Notes: generated from the sequence alone by a model not told the origin. Counted from the stretch's first letter, positions 7,934-18,677 are shown. The stretch is DNA of 64,000 nucleotides from Amycolatopsis azurea DSM 43854 (GCF_001995215.1 NZ_MUXN01000006.1:124001-188000), one strand, 5' to 3'. Translations and numbers: made by a program.

Positions 7934-9247
7934 ATGGCCCAGGAGAACACGTCCACCGGTACCCCGGCACCGCACCCGGTGCCGCACGCGCTCGGTGGCG
8001 GGCACGCCGCACCCCCCGTGCCGCCCGCCGAACCCAGCCCGTCCGCTTGGGGCAGGGTCGACGAAGAAGGAACGGTCTACGTCACCACGGCCGACGGTGA
8101 GCGTGCGGTCGGTGTCTGGCAGGCGGGGAGCCCGGACGAGGGTCTGCTCCACTACGCGCGGCGTTTCGACGACCTGCGCACCGAGGTCGAGCTGCTGGAG
8201 ACGCGGCTGGAGTCCGGCGCGGGCGACCCGAAGCACGCGCTGGCGACGGCCACGCAGCTGCGGGACGGCCTCGCCGAAGCCGCCGTCGTCGGCGACATCG
8301 CCGCGCTGAACGGCCGCATCGAGCAGGTCATCGCCCACGCCGAGAAGGCGCTGGCCTCGGCCAAGCAGGAGCGCGAGGAGGCCCGCGCGGCCGCCGTCGT
8401 CCGCAAGCAGGCCCTCGCCGACGAAGCCGAGAAGCTCGCCGCCGAGTCGACCCAGTGGAAGGCCGCCGGGGACAGGCTGCGCGCCATCCTGGACGAGTGG
8501 AAGACCGTCAAGGGTGTCGACCGCAAGACCGACGACGAGCTGTGGAAGCGGTTCTCCAAGGCCCGTGAGGCGTTCAACCGGCGCCGCGGCTCGCACTTCG
8601 CCGAGCTCGACAAGCAGCGCGCCGGCGCCAAGCACCGCAAGGAAGAGCTGATCGCCGAGGCCGAGTCGCTCGCGGAGTCGTCGGACTGGGGCGACACGGC
8701 GGGCCGCTACAAGGACCTGATGACCGAGTGGAAGGCCGCCGGTCGCGCGCCCAAGGACAGCGACGAGGCGCTCTGGCAGCGTTTCCGCGCCGCGCAGGAC
8801 AAGTTCTTCGCCCGCCGGTCCGCGGTGTTCTCCGAGCGGGACGCCGAGTTCTCGGCGAACGCGCAGCAGAAGGAAGAGCTGCTGGTCGAGGCCGAGAAGA
8901 TCGACCCGGCCGCGAACCTCGACGCGGCGAAGAACCACCTGCGCCGCATCCAGGAGCAGTGGGACGAGATCGGCAAGGTCCCGCGCGAGCGCATCCGTGA
9001 GCTGGACGGGCGTCTGAAGGCCGTGCAGGACGCGGTCAAGTCGGCCGAGGACAGCAAGTGGCGGCGGACCGACCCGGAGGCGCAGGCCAGGGCGGCGCAG
9101 TTCCGCGAGCGGGTCGAGCAGTTCGAGTCGCAGGCGGCGAAGGCCCGCGCGGCCGGTGACGAGCGGCGCGCGAAGAAGGCCGACGAGCAGGCCGCTCAGT
9201 GGCGTGAGTGGCTCGAAGCGGCCGAAGCGGCCATCGCGGACCGGTAG
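7934..9247 (+). CDS. DUF349 domain protein
   Basis: 437 residues from an ATG with AAGGAG 7 nt upstream. A Pro/His-rich N-terminus is followed by long charged, coiled-coil-forming segments with three DUF349-like repeats (each with a W-K/W-D pattern such as LRAILDEWKTVKGVDRKTDDELWKRF). The cytoplasmic protein has no signal peptide. DUF349 proteins are widespread in actinobacteria; their role is not established, although RNA or ribosome association has been suggested for some. It stands alone, with a strong hairpin 25 nt after its stop and an unusual structured leader before it. Confidence 0.9.
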   Translation: MAQENTSTGTPAPHPVPHALGGGHAAPPVPPAEPSPSAWGRVDEEGTVYVTTADGERAVGVWQAGSPDEGLLHYARRFDDLRTEVELLETRLESGAGDPKHALATATQLRDGLAEAAVVGDIAALNGRIEQVIAHAEKALASAKQEREEARAAAVVRKQALADEAEKLAAESTQWKAAGDRLRAILDEWKTVKGVDRKTDDELWKRFSKAREAFNRRRGSHFAELDKQRAGAKHRKEELIAEAESLAESSDWGDTAGRYKDLMTEWKAAGRAPKDSDEALWQRFRAAQDKFFARRSAVFSERDAEFSANAQQKEELLVEAEKIDPAANLDAAKNHLRRIQEQWDEIGKVPRERIRELDGRLKAVQDAVKSAEDSKWRRTDPEAQARAAQFRERVEQFESQAAKARAAGDERRAKKADEQAAQWREWLEAAEAAIADR

Positions 9248-9266
9248 GTCCTGCGCTCTGGTTAGT

Positions 9267-9349
9267 GGGCTGAAGGCTCCCTTCACCGCGTGACACGTGG
9301 TGAAGGGAGCCTTCGTCGCATGACATGCGGGGAAAGTCCCCTTCAGCCC
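9267..9349. repeat. composite inverted repeat, family E copy 1
   Basis: A perfect 16-bp stem GAAGGCTCCCTTCACC (9272-9287) with its complement (9299-9314) is flanked by GGGCTGAAG (9267) and CTTCAGCCC (9341). The tail contains GCGGGGAAAGTCCCCTTCAG, as does the copy at 44844. It sits just after the DUF349 stop and probably ends that transcript. Confidence 0.7.
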
Positions 9350-9439
9350 CACGCGCGTATCACTCCATTGTGGAGCGACGGCTCGCACCTTCGTGCGTAT
9401 TCGGGCGCTCTCCGCGCCCCGCCGTGCTCCACTTCCAGC

Positions 9440-9898
9440 ATGAACCACACGCCGATTTCACGGATCACCAAGACGTTCGCCGTCCTGGTGACAGGGATCG
9501 TCCTGGCCGGGCTCGTCCCGGCGGCGGCAGTCGCGTCACCAGCGTCGCCGACCTCGTCGGAGCAAACGAGCGTCTACAAGAAGAAAAAGGTCAAACTCGA
9601 GGCGAAGGCCGACAAGAGCAAGGTCAAGGTCGGCGAGGAGACCAAACTCAAGGGCCGCCTCGACGTCGTCGCGGACGACGGCAGGGACGCGGCCGACGCC
9701 CTGGAACTCATCATCGTCCAGAAGCTCGTCGCGGGCGTCTGGGTCGACCTGAGCAACGGCTCCTGCAGGCCCAACGGAAGCTTCTCCCTCAGCCTGAGCT
9801 TCAGCGTCAAGGCCTCGCTCACGCTGCGGGTGTACCACCCGGAGACCACGCTCTACGCCAGCGCGACGTCGAGCGTCTTCGGCGTCGTGGTCGTTTAG
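9440..9898 (+). CDS. small secreted protein, Ig-like style
   Basis: 152 residues from an ATG at 9440 with a clear signal peptide (TFAVLVTGIVLAGLVPAAAVASPAS, positively charged before it). The mature part opens with a Lys-rich stretch (VYKKKKVKLEAKADKSKVKVGEE), followed by alternating beta-strand segments ending in hydrophobic FGVVVV. This looks like a single secreted beta-sandwich domain of the kind that follows 'KADKSKVKVGE' in Streptomyces secreted proteins. The final codons overlap the convergent gene by 4 nt. Function unknown. Confidence 0.75.
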   Translation: MNHTPISRITKTFAVLVTGIVLAGLVPAAAVASPASPTSSEQTSVYKKKKVKLEAKADKSKVKVGEETKLKGRLDVVADDGRDAADALELIIVQKLVAGVWVDLSNGSCRPNGSFSLSLSFSVKASLTLRVYHPETTLYASATSSVFGVVVV

Positions 9899-10368
9899 CT
9901 CCGCGAGAACGCGGCCCGCATCCAGTAGATGGCCAGCGCGACGGTGGCGAACCAGGCGAGGAGCATCCCGAAGCCCGGACCGCCACCGGCCGCGCCGGTC
10001 GCGTGCGAGGACTGCTGGGACCAGATCGCGAGCATGCCGTCCACGGAGGCGAACCAGCCGCCCGCGGCGCAGACCCAGGCCAGCCACCAGCGCCGCGTCA
10101 CCAGCGCGACGGCACCGGCGAACACCCCGATCCCGGTGGAGGTCGCGGCGAACAGCTGCGGGATCCCGCCGCCCCGGCCGAGCAGCACCTCCCAGCCGGC
10201 GTGTTCGCCGACCCACGGCAGCAGCTGCGCGATCAGCAGCACGAACACCAGCACGGCGATGGAGAACCCGCGCCTGCCCAGCTCGATCGTCTTGGCCGCG
10301 CGCTGGCCGACTTCGTCGATCTCGGCGGCGAGTTCGTCGATCTCGGGGTGGTTCTTCGGTTCGGTCAC
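9895..10368 (-). CDS. membrane protein of the Rv2732c type, coupled to miaB
   Basis: 157 residues with about four transmembrane helices after a charged N-terminus ([27 protein letters not shown]). The GTG at 10368 overlaps the miaB stop as GTGA, which decides the start over the in-frame GTG three codons earlier. Rv2732c holds the same place in Mycobacterium tuberculosis. No function is known. The coupling suggests it is made with MiaB but does not show that it acts with it. Confidence 0.8.
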   Translation of the reverse strand: MTEPKNHPEIDELAAEIDEVGQRAAKTIELGRRGFSIAVLVFVLLIAQLLPWVGEHAGWEVLLGRGGGIPQLFAATSTGIGVFAGAVALVTRRWWLAWVCAAGGWFASVDGMLAIWSQQSSHATGAAGGGPGFGMLLAWFATVALAIYWMRAAFSRS

Positions 10369-11846
10369 AGTGCACACCCGCTCACCGGTTCCGGCGTGAC
10401 GGCCGGGGCGCCGAAGCCCGGCAGGCCCAGTGTCACGCCGTTGGTCTTCGGCCGGAGCCCGGCCTCGGAGTTGTCGCCCGCCTTGGTGCGCCGGTGCGAC
10501 AGCAGATCACCGTCGGCGACCAGGTGGTGCGGAGCGCCGTAGGTCACCACGGTCTCGACGACGTCGCCCGGCCGCACCGACCGGTCCACCAGGGACCCCG
10601 TCGGCGTGAAGTGGACGAGCCTGCCGTCGCGGGCGCGGCCGCTCATGCGCTGGGTCTCGGTGTCCTTGCGACCCTCGCCGGAGGCGACCAGCAGCTCGAC
10701 GCGCCGTCCGACGATCTTCTTGTTCTCGTCCCAGGAGATGTCGTTCTGCAGCCGGACGAGCCGTTCGTAGCGCTCCTGCACGACCTCCTTCGGCAGCTGC
10801 CCGTCCATCTCGGCGGCGGGCGTGCCGGGCCGGATCGAGTACTGGAAGGTGAACGCGCTGGAGAACCGCGCCTGCGCGACGACGTCGAGCGTCGCCTGGA
10901 AGTCTTCCTCGGTCTCGCCGGGGAAGCCGACGATGATGTCGGTGGTGATCGCGGCGTCGGGCATCGATTCGCGCACGCGGTCGAGGATCTTGAGGTAGCG
11001 CGTCGAACGGTAGGACCGCTTCATCTCGCGCAGCACCCGGTCCGAGCCGGACTGCAGCGGCATGTGCAGCTGGTGGCACACGTTCGGCGTCTCGGCCATC
11101 GCGTCGATGACGTCGTCGGTGAACGCCGCCGGATGCGGCGAGGTGAAGCGGACGCGCTCCAGGCCCTCGACCGAACCGCAGGCCCGCAGGAGCTTGCCGA
11201 ACGCGAGCCGGTCGCCGAATTCGACGCCGTAGGAGTTCACGTTCTGGCCGAGCAGGGTCACTTCGAGCACGCCTTCGGCGACGAGCGCCTCGACCTCGGC
11301 CAGGATCTCGCCGGGGCGGCGGTCACGCTCCTTGCCCCGCAGTGCCGGGACGATGCAGAAGGTGCAGGTGTTGTTGCAGCCGACCGAAATCGACACCCAG
11401 CCCGCGTACGCCGAGTCGCGCTTCGCCGGGAGCGTCGAGGGGAAGGTCTCGAGCGATTCGAGGATCTCGACCTCGGCCTCGGCGTTGTGCCGCGCGCGTT
11501 CCAGCAGCGTCGGCAGCGCGCCGATGTTGTGCGTGCCGAACACGACGTCGACCCAGGGCGCGCGTTTGACGATCTCGCCGCGGTCCTTCTGCGCGAGGCA
11601 GCCGCCGACGGCGATCTGCATGCCCGGTTTCGCGGTCTTCTGCGGCCGGATGTGCCCCAGGGTGCCGTACAGCTTGTTGTCCGCGTTCTCCCGCACGGCG
11701 CAGGTGTTGAACACGATCAGGTCGGGTGTGGCCTCGCCGTCACCCGGGACGTAGCCGGCGTCCTCGAGCTGCCCGGCAAGACGTTCGGAGTCATGCACGT
11801 TCATCTGGCAGCCGAAGGTGCGGATCTGGTAAGTGCGCGCGCTCAT
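10365..11846 (-). CDS. miaB: tRNA-2-methylthio-N6-dimethylallyladenosine synthase
   Basis: Radical SAM methylthiotransferase that converts i6A37 to ms2i6A37 in tRNA, acting after MiaA. 493 residues from the ATG at 11846 (GAAGGCGAG upstream). The N-terminal UPF0004 domain carries Cys13, Cys49 and Cys83 for one [4Fe-4S] cluster. The radical SAM motif is Cys157-x3-Cys161-x2-Cys164 (GCNNTCTFC). A C-terminal TRAM domain follows. It is a full-length enzyme with all cluster ligands. Confidence 0.97.
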   Translation of the reverse strand: MSARTYQIRTFGCQMNVHDSERLAGQLEDAGYVPGDGEATPDLIVFNTCAVRENADNKLYGTLGHIRPQKTAKPGMQIAVGGCLAQKDRGEIVKRAPWVDVVFGTHNIGALPTLLERARHNAEAEVEILESLETFPSTLPAKRDSAYAGWVSISVGCNNTCTFCIVPALRGKERDRRPGEILAEVEALVAEGVLEVTLLGQNVNSYGVEFGDRLAFGKLLRACGSVEGLERVRFTSPHPAAFTDDVIDAMAETPNVCHQLHMPLQSGSDRVLREMKRSYRSTRYLKILDRVRESMPDAAITTDIIVGFPGETEEDFQATLDVVAQARFSSAFTFQYSIRPGTPAAEMDGQLPKEVVQERYERLVRLQNDISWDENKKIVGRRVELLVASGEGRKDTETQRMSGRARDGRLVHFTPTGSLVDRSVRPGDVVETVVTYGAPHHLVADGDLLSHRRTKAGDNSEAGLRPKTNGVTLGLPGFGAPAVTPEPVSGCAL

Positions 11847-11895
11847 CTCGCCTTCGAGGGTACGCGGGCGGGGTTCCATGGCACGATCGACCCTC

Positions 11896-12807
11896 ATGAG
11901 GCGACCAGGGGTACTGGCGGTGGTGATCGCCGTCGTCTGCGCCCTGGTCACGGGGTGCGGACCGGATCTGTCCGGGACGAAGGTGCGGATCGCGGCCGGG
12001 CTCAACGGCGGTGTCTACGACAAACTCGCCGAGGCGCTGGCCGACGCGTGGGCCGCGCAGCTGGACACCACGCGGCCGGAGATCCAGGAGACGCACGGCT
12101 CCCCGGACAACATCGACCGGGTGCGCGCGGGCAAGGCCGACGTCGCGTTCGTGGCCGCCGACGTCGCCGCCGCGAAGAGCGCCGGGTTGGCCGCGCTGGC
12201 CAGGGTGCACGACGACTACCTGCACGTCATCGTGCGGGCCGACTCGCCGATCAAGTCGTTCGCCCAACTCCGCGGGCGGAAGGTCGCGATCGGCTCACCG
12301 GACTCCGGCGTCGAATTCCTGTCGAAACAGTTGCTGACGGCGTCCGGGCTCACCGGCGCGATCGACCGGCGCAACCTGGGGATCGACGAAGCGCTGCCCG
12401 CGCTGAAGGACCGGCAGATCGACGCCGTCATCTGGTCCGGTGGGGTGCCGACGCCGTCGATCACGGAGGCCGTCCAGACGTTCGGCGTGCGGCTGCTCGA
12501 CATCACCGACCTCGCCGACGCCCTGCGGGCCTCCAGCCCGGTGTATCGCACGGCGACCATCCCGGTGACGGCCTACAACCTGTCGGAGCCGGTGACCACG
12601 CTCGTCCTGCCGAACTTCCTGGTGGTGCCGACGTCGATGCGCGACGACGTCGCCGAAGCGCTGGTACGCGGGTTGTTCGACGCGCGGGATCAGCTGGTCA
12701 AGGCGGCCGGGGCGGCACTGTCGATCGACGTCCATCCCGCGATCGAGACCTCTCCCCTGCCGCTGCATCCCGGGGCGCTGCGGTACTTCCGGTCACTCAA
12801 GGACTAA
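11896..12807 (+). CDS. TAXI family substrate-binding lipoprotein
   Basis: About 303 residues from the ATG at 11896 (an ATG at 11878 is also possible). The lipobox LVTGC follows a hydrophobic signal. The mature part has the TAXI pattern: [21 protein letters not shown], a midsection with [15 protein letters not shown] residues and [23 protein letters not shown]. These proteins usually feed TRAP transporters, but no TRAP membrane genes lie nearby. The gene converges on a sensor kinase, overlapping by 11 nt, which suggests a ligand-sensing partner instead. That partnership is an inference. Confidence 0.85.
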   Translation: MRRPGVLAVVIAVVCALVTGCGPDLSGTKVRIAAGLNGGVYDKLAEALADAWAAQLDTTRPEIQETHGSPDNIDRVRAGKADVAFVAADVAAAKSAGLAALARVHDDYLHVIVRADSPIKSFAQLRGRKVAIGSPDSGVEFLSKQLLTASGLTGAIDRRNLGIDEALPALKDRQIDAVIWSGGVPTPSITEAVQTFGVRLLDITDLADALRASSPVYRTATIPVTAYNLSEPVTTLVLPNFLVVPTSMRDDVAEALVRGLFDARDQLVKAAGAALSIDVHPAIETSPLPLHPGALRYFRSLKD

Positions 12808-14209
12808 CACCGCCAGGAGCGGCGACCGGCAGGGTCACGGTCACTTCGAGGCCGCCGCCCTCGGGTGAGCCCAGCCGCAGCGAGCCGTCCGAGCGGACCA
12901 TGATCTCGGTGACGATCGCCAGGCCGAGGCCGGATCCGGGCACGTTCTGGTGCGCGGTGCTGCGCCAGAACCGGTCCGCCGCGCGGTCGAGTTCGTCGTC
13001 GCGGAGGCCGGGCCCGTGGTCGCGGACGGCGATCTCCACCTTCCCTTCCACGACGACGACGGCGACCCGGACCTCGGTCCCCGGCTCGGTGAACTTGAGC
13101 GCGTTGTCGAGCAGCGCGTCCAGGACCACTTCGAGGCCGCGCGCGGGCGTGAGCACCCGCAGCCCGCCGCCCAGCCCGGACGCGACCAGCGAGATGTCGC
13201 GCGCCGCGCCGACCACGGTCCAGTCGGCGACCCGGGCGCCCACCACCTCGTCGATCCCGACCGGCACCAGTTCGCCGCCCGAGGCCTCGGCGCGGGCCAG
13301 GGAAAGGAGTTCGTCGAGGATCTGGTTGAGCCGCCGGGCGTCGACGACGGCGGCTTCGAGATCGGCCGCGGCCAGGTCGTCGTCGACGTGCCCGTCGAGG
13401 TTGCCGAGCCGGATCTTCAACGCCGTCAAAGGGTTCCGCAGCTGATGGGAGGCGTCGGCGACGAAGGCGCGCTGCGCCGACAGCGCCTCGTCGACGCTGG
13501 CGGCCATCCGGTCGAAGGACCGTTCGAGCTGGCGCAGTTCGGGAGGCCCGCCGGACTCCTCCACCCGCATCACCTCGCGGCCGCTGACCACGGCCGCGAC
13601 CAGCGCGCCGGTGGCGTCGTCGAGCCGCCGGACCGGCCGCAGGATCCAGCGCACCACCGGCACCGCGACCAGCAGCGCGAACCCGAAGGCCAGCACCGCG
13701 CCCGCCGCGATGAGCAGCCACCACCACAGCAGTTCGGTCCGGGCCTTGCCGGTCGAGGACACGGTGATCACCGCGCCCCGCACCTCGCCGTCGATCAGGA
13801 TCGGCTCGGCCAGCACCAGCGGCTCGGTGGTCCAGGGCATCAGCAGCGGTCCGGGCTCGGAACGCCGTCCCGCCAGCGCTTCCTGCAGATGCGAGGCGAT
13901 GACGGGGTCTTTCAGATCGATCCCCACCTCGCAGGGCCCTCGGGCCACGGCCTCGCCGTCCTGGTCGGCGATCGCCACGGGCACCCCGTAGACCTCGGTG
14001 TAGCGGCGGAGCTCGTCCACGATCAGGTCCGGCCGGTTCTCCACCAGCGTGCGCTGGGCCAGCGACGCGAACCGGGAGGTGTCGGTGAGCCGGTCGAGGA
14101 AGAGGTCGAGCTGCACGCTGGCCGCCACGCTGAGCGCGAGCGGGATGCCCAGACCGAACACGAGCGCCGCGACCAGCGTCAGCACGATCGCCTGGAGCCG
14201 GACGCGCAC
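12797..14209 (-). CDS. membrane sensor histidine kinase
   Basis: 470 residues: TM helix about 7-29, extracellular sensor region about 30-160, TM about 161-185, HAMP about 186-240, then HisKA with His255 in DASHQLRNP. The ATPase domain follows, with N-box LLDNALKFTEP (Asn369), DHGPGL and GSGLGLAIV. All kinase residues are present. It starts 4 nt after its response regulator. The neighbouring convergent TAXI lipoprotein may present a ligand to the extracellular sensor. The signal is unknown. Confidence 0.93.
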   Translation of the reverse strand: MRVRLQAIVLTLVAALVFGLGIPLALSVAASVQLDLFLDRLTDTSRFASLAQRTLVENRPDLIVDELRRYTEVYGVPVAIADQDGEAVARGPCEVGIDLKDPVIASHLQEALAGRRSEPGPLLMPWTTEPLVLAEPILIDGEVRGAVITVSSTGKARTELLWWWLLIAAGAVLAFGFALLVAVPVVRWILRPVRRLDDATGALVAAVVSGREVMRVEESGGPPELRQLERSFDRMAASVDEALSAQRAFVADASHQLRNPLTALKIRLGNLDGHVDDDLAAADLEAAVVDARRLNQILDELLSLARAEASGGELVPVGIDEVVGARVADWTVVGAARDISLVASGLGGGLRVLTPARGLEVVLDALLDNALKFTEPGTEVRVAVVVVEGKVEIAVRDHGPGLRDDELDRAADRFWRSTAHQNVPGSGLGLAIVTEIMVRSDGSLRLGSPEGGGLEVTVTLPVAAPGGVSP

Positions 14210-14213
14210 CGGC

Positions 14214-14903
14214 TCAGCCCTCTTCGGCCGGGCCGTAGGCGCCGCCGAGGCGGTACCCGACGCCGCGGACGGTCTCGATCAGCGCGGGCCTGCCCAGTTT
14301 GGTCCGCAGGGTGGCGACGTGGACGTCGAGCGAGCGGCTCTCCGCGGGTCCCCGATGCCCCCAGACCTCGTTCAGCACGTGGTCACGGGCGCAGACCGCG
14401 CCGCGGGCGGTGACCACCAGCGCGAGTACCTGGAACTCCTTGCGGGACAACGAAACCGGTCGGCCCTCGACCTGCACCTCGTGGCGCCCGATGTCGACCG
14501 AGACATCACCCGCCCGGATGACGCCCGGCGGTTCGGGCGCGGCCGGGCGCTCACCGCGGCGACGGCGCACGGCCTCGACCCGGGCGACGAGCTCGTCGAC
14601 GTCGTAGGGCTTCACCAGGTAGTCGTCGGCGCCGGACCGCAGGCCCTGGATCCGGTCGTCGACCTCGCCCCGCGCCGAAACGACGATCACCGCGACGTCG
14701 CTGACCGCACGGATCCGGCGGCACAGCACGATCCCGTCGATGTCGGGCAGCCCCAGGTCGAGCAGGATCACGTCGACCTCGTGCACCAGGTCGAGCACCC
14801 CGGCGCCGGAGGCCAGGCGTTTGATCGTCAGGCCACGCCGGGCCAGCGCGGGCGTCAAGGCGCCCGCGACCCGGTCGTCGTCCTCCACCAGCAGTACCCG
14901 CAC
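14214..14903 (-). CDS. OmpR/PhoB-family response regulator
   Basis: 229 residues from a GTG at 14903 (purine-rich GAAAGGGAAA upstream). The receiver domain has acidic pocket EDDD (7-10), phospho-acceptor Asp49 in ILLDLGLPD, and Lys in LVKPYD. A winged-helix effector domain follows (ESRSLDVHVATLRTKLGR, then ETVRGVGYRL). It is the first gene of the two-component operon. A GTCACA-N7-TGTGAC palindrome lies upstream and may be its own site. Confidence 0.94.
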   Translation of the reverse strand: MRVLLVEDDDRVAGALTPALARRGLTIKRLASGAGVLDLVHEVDVILLDLGLPDIDGIVLCRRIRAVSDVAVIVVSARGEVDDRIQGLRSGADDYLVKPYDVDELVARVEAVRRRRGERPAAPEPPGVIRAGDVSVDIGRHEVQVEGRPVSLSRKEFQVLALVVTARGAVCARDHVLNEVWGHRGPAESRSLDVHVATLRTKLGRPALIETVRGVGYRLGGAYGPAEEG

Positions 14904-15261
14904 CCGTGTTTCCCTTTCACGCCGTCCCCGCACCGCGACGACTTGGAGAACGACTCTATGGGGTGAGTCACCCCTCGCGCTGCCCGTCCCGGCCTTGTGA
15001 GGGACTCGTCGCAGGCGGTAATGGTCACGATGCGTCACAGATCTTGTGTGACCCCGGTTACGGGACACCCCTGCCTTGTCTAGGCTGATCAGCGCCGGAC
15101 GGCGGCGGATCGGGCCGTCCGGTGGCTTGAGAACGATACGGACTTGAAACCCTAAGTATTGGTCAAGCCGTCTTTACAAGCGGTCCGACGGGAGTAGGTT
15201 TCCGCCATCGCGTGGTGCCTGACCCCGCAGTCCCCTGCAAACGAACGCTCCTGGAGGCCAG
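14904..15261. other. 358-bp divergent promoter region
   Basis: No gene. It must hold the promoters of the two-component operon (minus) and of gluA (plus). It contains one clear palindrome at 15034-15052 and an AT-richer block at about 15140-15180, just before gluA, that probably holds the gluABCD promoter. No confident -35/-10 pair was found. Confidence 0.5.
15034..15052. promoter_or_regulatory. palindrome GTCACA-N7-TGTGAC
   Basis: A perfect 6-bp inverted repeat 130 nt upstream of the response-regulator start and 210 nt upstream of gluA. A second GTCAC lies 11 nt further left. It looks like a dimeric regulator site; which regulator binds is not known. Confidence 0.4.
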
Positions 15262-16014
<753 letters not shown>

Positions 16015-16069
16015 GGACTTCCCCGCCGGCCGGTATGGCTGGACAAGATTCGGAAGGAAACTGAGAACA

Positions 16070-16927
16070 ATGCGGTTGAACCGAGTTCTGCGTATGAGCG
16101 CGGCCGTCGTGGCGGCCGGTCTCGCCCTCACCGCCTGCGGTGGCGGCGGGTCCGACACCGGCAGCGGCTCCAGCGGCGCCAAGAACCTGGTGGCGAAGGC
16201 CAAGAACGACAAGAAGCTGACCATCGGCATCAAGTTCGACCAGCCCGGTCTCGGTCAGAAGCAGGCCGACGGCACCTACGCCGGGTTCGACGTCGACGTG
16301 GCGAAGTACATCGCCAAGGAGCTCGGCGTCGAAGAGTCGGGGATCACCTGGAAGGAAGCGCAGTCCGCGCAGCGCGAGGACCTGATCAAGAAGGGTGAGG
16401 TCGACTTCATCGTCGCCACCTACTCGATCACCGACAAGCGCAAGAACGACGTGTCCTTCGCGGGCCCGTACTTCATCGCCCACCAGGACCTGCTGGTCCG
16501 CGCCGACTCCACCGACATCACCGGCCCGGAGTCGCTGACCGGCAACAAGAAGCTCTGCTCGGTCAAGGGTTCCACCCCGGCGCAGAACGTCAAGGAAAAG
16601 TACGCCAAGGAAGTTCAGCTCGAAGAGCGCGGCAAGTACACCGACTGCGTCACCTCGCTGCTCAACAAGACCGTCGACGCGATGACCACCGACGACGTGA
16701 TCCTCGCCGGCTACGCGGTGCAGCAGCCCGGCAAGCTGAAGCTGGTCGGCAAGGGCTTCACCGACGAGAAGTACGGCGTCGGCCTGAAGAAGGACGACAC
16801 CGAGAGCGTCACCGCGATCAACAACGCGATCAAGAAGATGCAGCAGGACGGTGCTTGGAAGGCTGCTCTGGAGAAGAACGTCGGCCCGTCGGGCTACAAG
16901 ATCCCGGAGCCCCCGGCCATCTCGTGA
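16070..16927 (+). CDS. gluB: glutamate ABC importer, substrate-binding lipoprotein
   Basis: 285 residues; GGAAGGAAA upstream of the ATG. Signal peptide ends in the lipobox LTAC (Cys23), followed by a Gly/Ser linker. The SBP_bac_3 fold is evident from TIGIKFDQPGLG, DGTYAGFDVDVAKYIAKELG and the ligand-site region FIVATYSITDKR. It delivers the amino acid to GluC/GluD at the outer membrane-leaflet face. It is 55 nt downstream of gluA. Confidence 0.95.
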   Translation: MRLNRVLRMSAAVVAAGLALTACGGGGSDTGSGSSGAKNLVAKAKNDKKLTIGIKFDQPGLGQKQADGTYAGFDVDVAKYIAKELGVEESGITWKEAQSAQREDLIKKGEVDFIVATYSITDKRKNDVSFAGPYFIAHQDLLVRADSTDITGPESLTGNKKLCSVKGSTPAQNVKEKYAKEVQLEERGKYTDCVTSLLNKTVDAMTTDDVILAGYAVQQPGKLKLVGKGFTDEKYGVGLKKDDTESVTAINNAIKKMQQDGAWKAALEKNVGPSGYKIPEPPAIS

Positions 16928-17010
16928 ACAGGCTCCCCTGAGCCGCTGAACTGAAGGAATCGAACGGTGCGCCGTGTACCGCGGCGCACCGTTCCCATAC
17001 CGAGGCTGGG

Positions 17011-17706
17011 TTGAGCACCTTGTTCGATTTCCTCGACAATCCCAATTACGACTTGCTCGGCGCCTTCTGGATGACGATCAAGCTGACCTTCTTCTCCGCC
17101 ATCGGTTCCCTGATCTGGGGGACGATCCTGGTGGGGATGCGCGTCAGCCCGGTTCCGATCATGCGGGCGTTCGGCACCGCCTACGTCAACATCTTCCGGA
17201 ACACCCCGCTGACGGTGATCATCGTCTTCACGTCGCTGGGGCTGTCCTCCACCCTGGGGATCAACCTGGCCTCGGCGGATTCGACGACGTCGTTGGAGGA
17301 CAACGCCTTCCGGCTCGCGATCCTCGGCTTCATCGCCTACACCGCCACGTTCGTCTGTGAATCGCTGCGGTCGGGCATCAACACCGTCCCGGTCGGCCAG
17401 GCCGAAGCGGCCCGCGCCCTCGGTCTCGGCTTCCTCCAGGTGCTGACGCTGATCGTGCTGCCGCAGGCGTTCCGATCGGTGATCGCGCCGCTGACCAACG
17501 TCATGATCGCCCTGCTGAAGAACACCACGGTCGCCTCGATCATCGGTGTCGCCGAGGCCTCGCTGCTGATGTCGGACATGATCGAGAACGAGTCCGACTC
17601 GCTGCTCCTGGTCTTCCTCATCTTCGCCCTCGGGTTCGTCATCCTGGTCCTCCCCCTCGGCCTGCTGCTGGGCTGGGTCGCCAAGAAGGTCGAGGTCAAG
17701 CGATGA
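17011..17706 (+). CDS. gluC: glutamate ABC importer, permease subunit 1
   Basis: 231 residues from a TTG start with a purine-rich site 6-8 nt before it; no better start is available in frame. Five to six membrane helices and the EAA loop GQAEAARALGL, where the ATPase docks. Overlaps gluD by 4 nt (ATGA). The 83-nt gap after gluB contains a short GCGC-rich hairpin, which may reduce permease expression relative to the binding protein. Confidence 0.93.
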   Translation: MSTLFDFLDNPNYDLLGAFWMTIKLTFFSAIGSLIWGTILVGMRVSPVPIMRAFGTAYVNIFRNTPLTVIIVFTSLGLSSTLGINLASADSTTSLEDNAFRLAILGFIAYTATFVCESLRSGINTVPVGQAEAARALGLGFLQVLTLIVLPQAFRSVIAPLTNVMIALLKNTTVASIIGVAEASLLMSDMIENESDSLLLVFLIFALGFVILVLPLGLLLGWVAKKVEVKR

Positions 17707-18611
17707 GCAGCACGCAGACCGTCCTCTACGACATCCCCGGCCCGAAGGCTCGGGCGCGAAACTGGCTCTACAGCGTCCTTTTCGTGCTCGTCCTGGCTCT
17801 GGTGGTCTATCTCGTCTACAGCGGTTTCGACGAGAAGGGGCAGTGGGCGGGCGCCCTCTGGAAGCCCTTCGTCGACGGCGCGACCTGGACGCAGTTCCTG
17901 CTTCCCGGCTTGCTCAACACGCTGAAGGCCGCCGGGCTCTCGATCGTGATCGCGCTGCCGATCGGTGCGCTGCTGGGCATCGGCCGGCTGTCCGAGCACA
18001 AGTGGATCCGGATGCCGGTCGGCTGGATCGTCGAGTTCTTCCGCGCCATCCCGGTGCTGCTGCTGATGGTCTTCGCCGCCGCGTTCTACTCGTTCTACAC
18101 GGGCATCGACGCGGAGATCCGCCCGCTGTTCGCCGCGGTGACCGGTCTGGTGCTCTACAACGGCTCGGTCATGGCCGAGGTGTTCCGGGCGGGCATCCTG
18201 GCCCTGCCCAAGGGACAGGCGGAAGCGTCGTCCGCGCTGGGTCTGCGCAAGACCCAGACGATGATCAACGTCCTGCTCCCGCAGGCGGTCACGCTGATGC
18301 TGCCCGCGCTGGTCAGCCAGCTGGTCGTCATCCTGAAGGACACCGCGCTGGCCGGTCAGCTGACCATCGGCTTCGACGAGCTGATCCGGGCTTCCGGTCC
18401 GCTCACCGGTCTCTACAGCAACACGATCCCGACGCTGATCGTCGTCGCGATCATCTTCATCGTGCTGAACCTGCTCCTGACCAAGTTCGCGAGCTGGCTG
18501 GAGAACAAGCTGGCCCGGCGGAAGAAGGCACCCAAGGGCGCCAAGCCGGTGCACTCCGCACCGTCCAGCGTCGTCATGCAGCGCGACGACGCCAGCGGCG
18601 GGGCGATGTAG
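17703..18611 (+). CDS. gluD: glutamate ABC importer, permease subunit 2
   Basis: 302 residues, ATGA-coupled to gluC. Transmembrane permease with EAA loop GQAEASSALGL. It has a longer N-terminus and a Lys/Arg-rich C-terminal tail (LARRKKAPKGAKP) facing the cytoplasm. Last gene of the operon; a 22-bp perfect hairpin starts 10 nt after the stop. Confidence 0.93.
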   Translation: MSSTQTVLYDIPGPKARARNWLYSVLFVLVLALVVYLVYSGFDEKGQWAGALWKPFVDGATWTQFLLPGLLNTLKAAGLSIVIALPIGALLGIGRLSEHKWIRMPVGWIVEFFRAIPVLLLMVFAAAFYSFYTGIDAEIRPLFAAVTGLVLYNGSVMAEVFRAGILALPKGQAEASSALGLRKTQTMINVLLPQAVTLMLPALVSQLVVILKDTALAGQLTIGFDELIRASGPLTGLYSNTIPTLIVVAIIFIVLNLLLTKFASWLENKLARRKKAPKGAKPVHSAPSSVVMQRDDASGGAM

Positions 18612-18620
18612 CTCCGCAGA

Positions 18621-18677
18621 AGTACATGAAGGCCCCCTTCCTTGCGTCTGGCGCTAGGAAGGGGGCCTTCATGTACT
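18621..18677. repeat. perfect 22-bp inverted repeat, hairpin family A copy 2
   Basis: Arms AGTACATGAAGGCCCCCTTC plus CT pair perfectly around a 13-nt loop (TGCGTCTGGCGCT). The core equals the copy at 1932 but the outer bases differ in a compensated way on both arms, which points to selection for pairing. It immediately follows the gluABCD operon. Confidence 0.8.
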
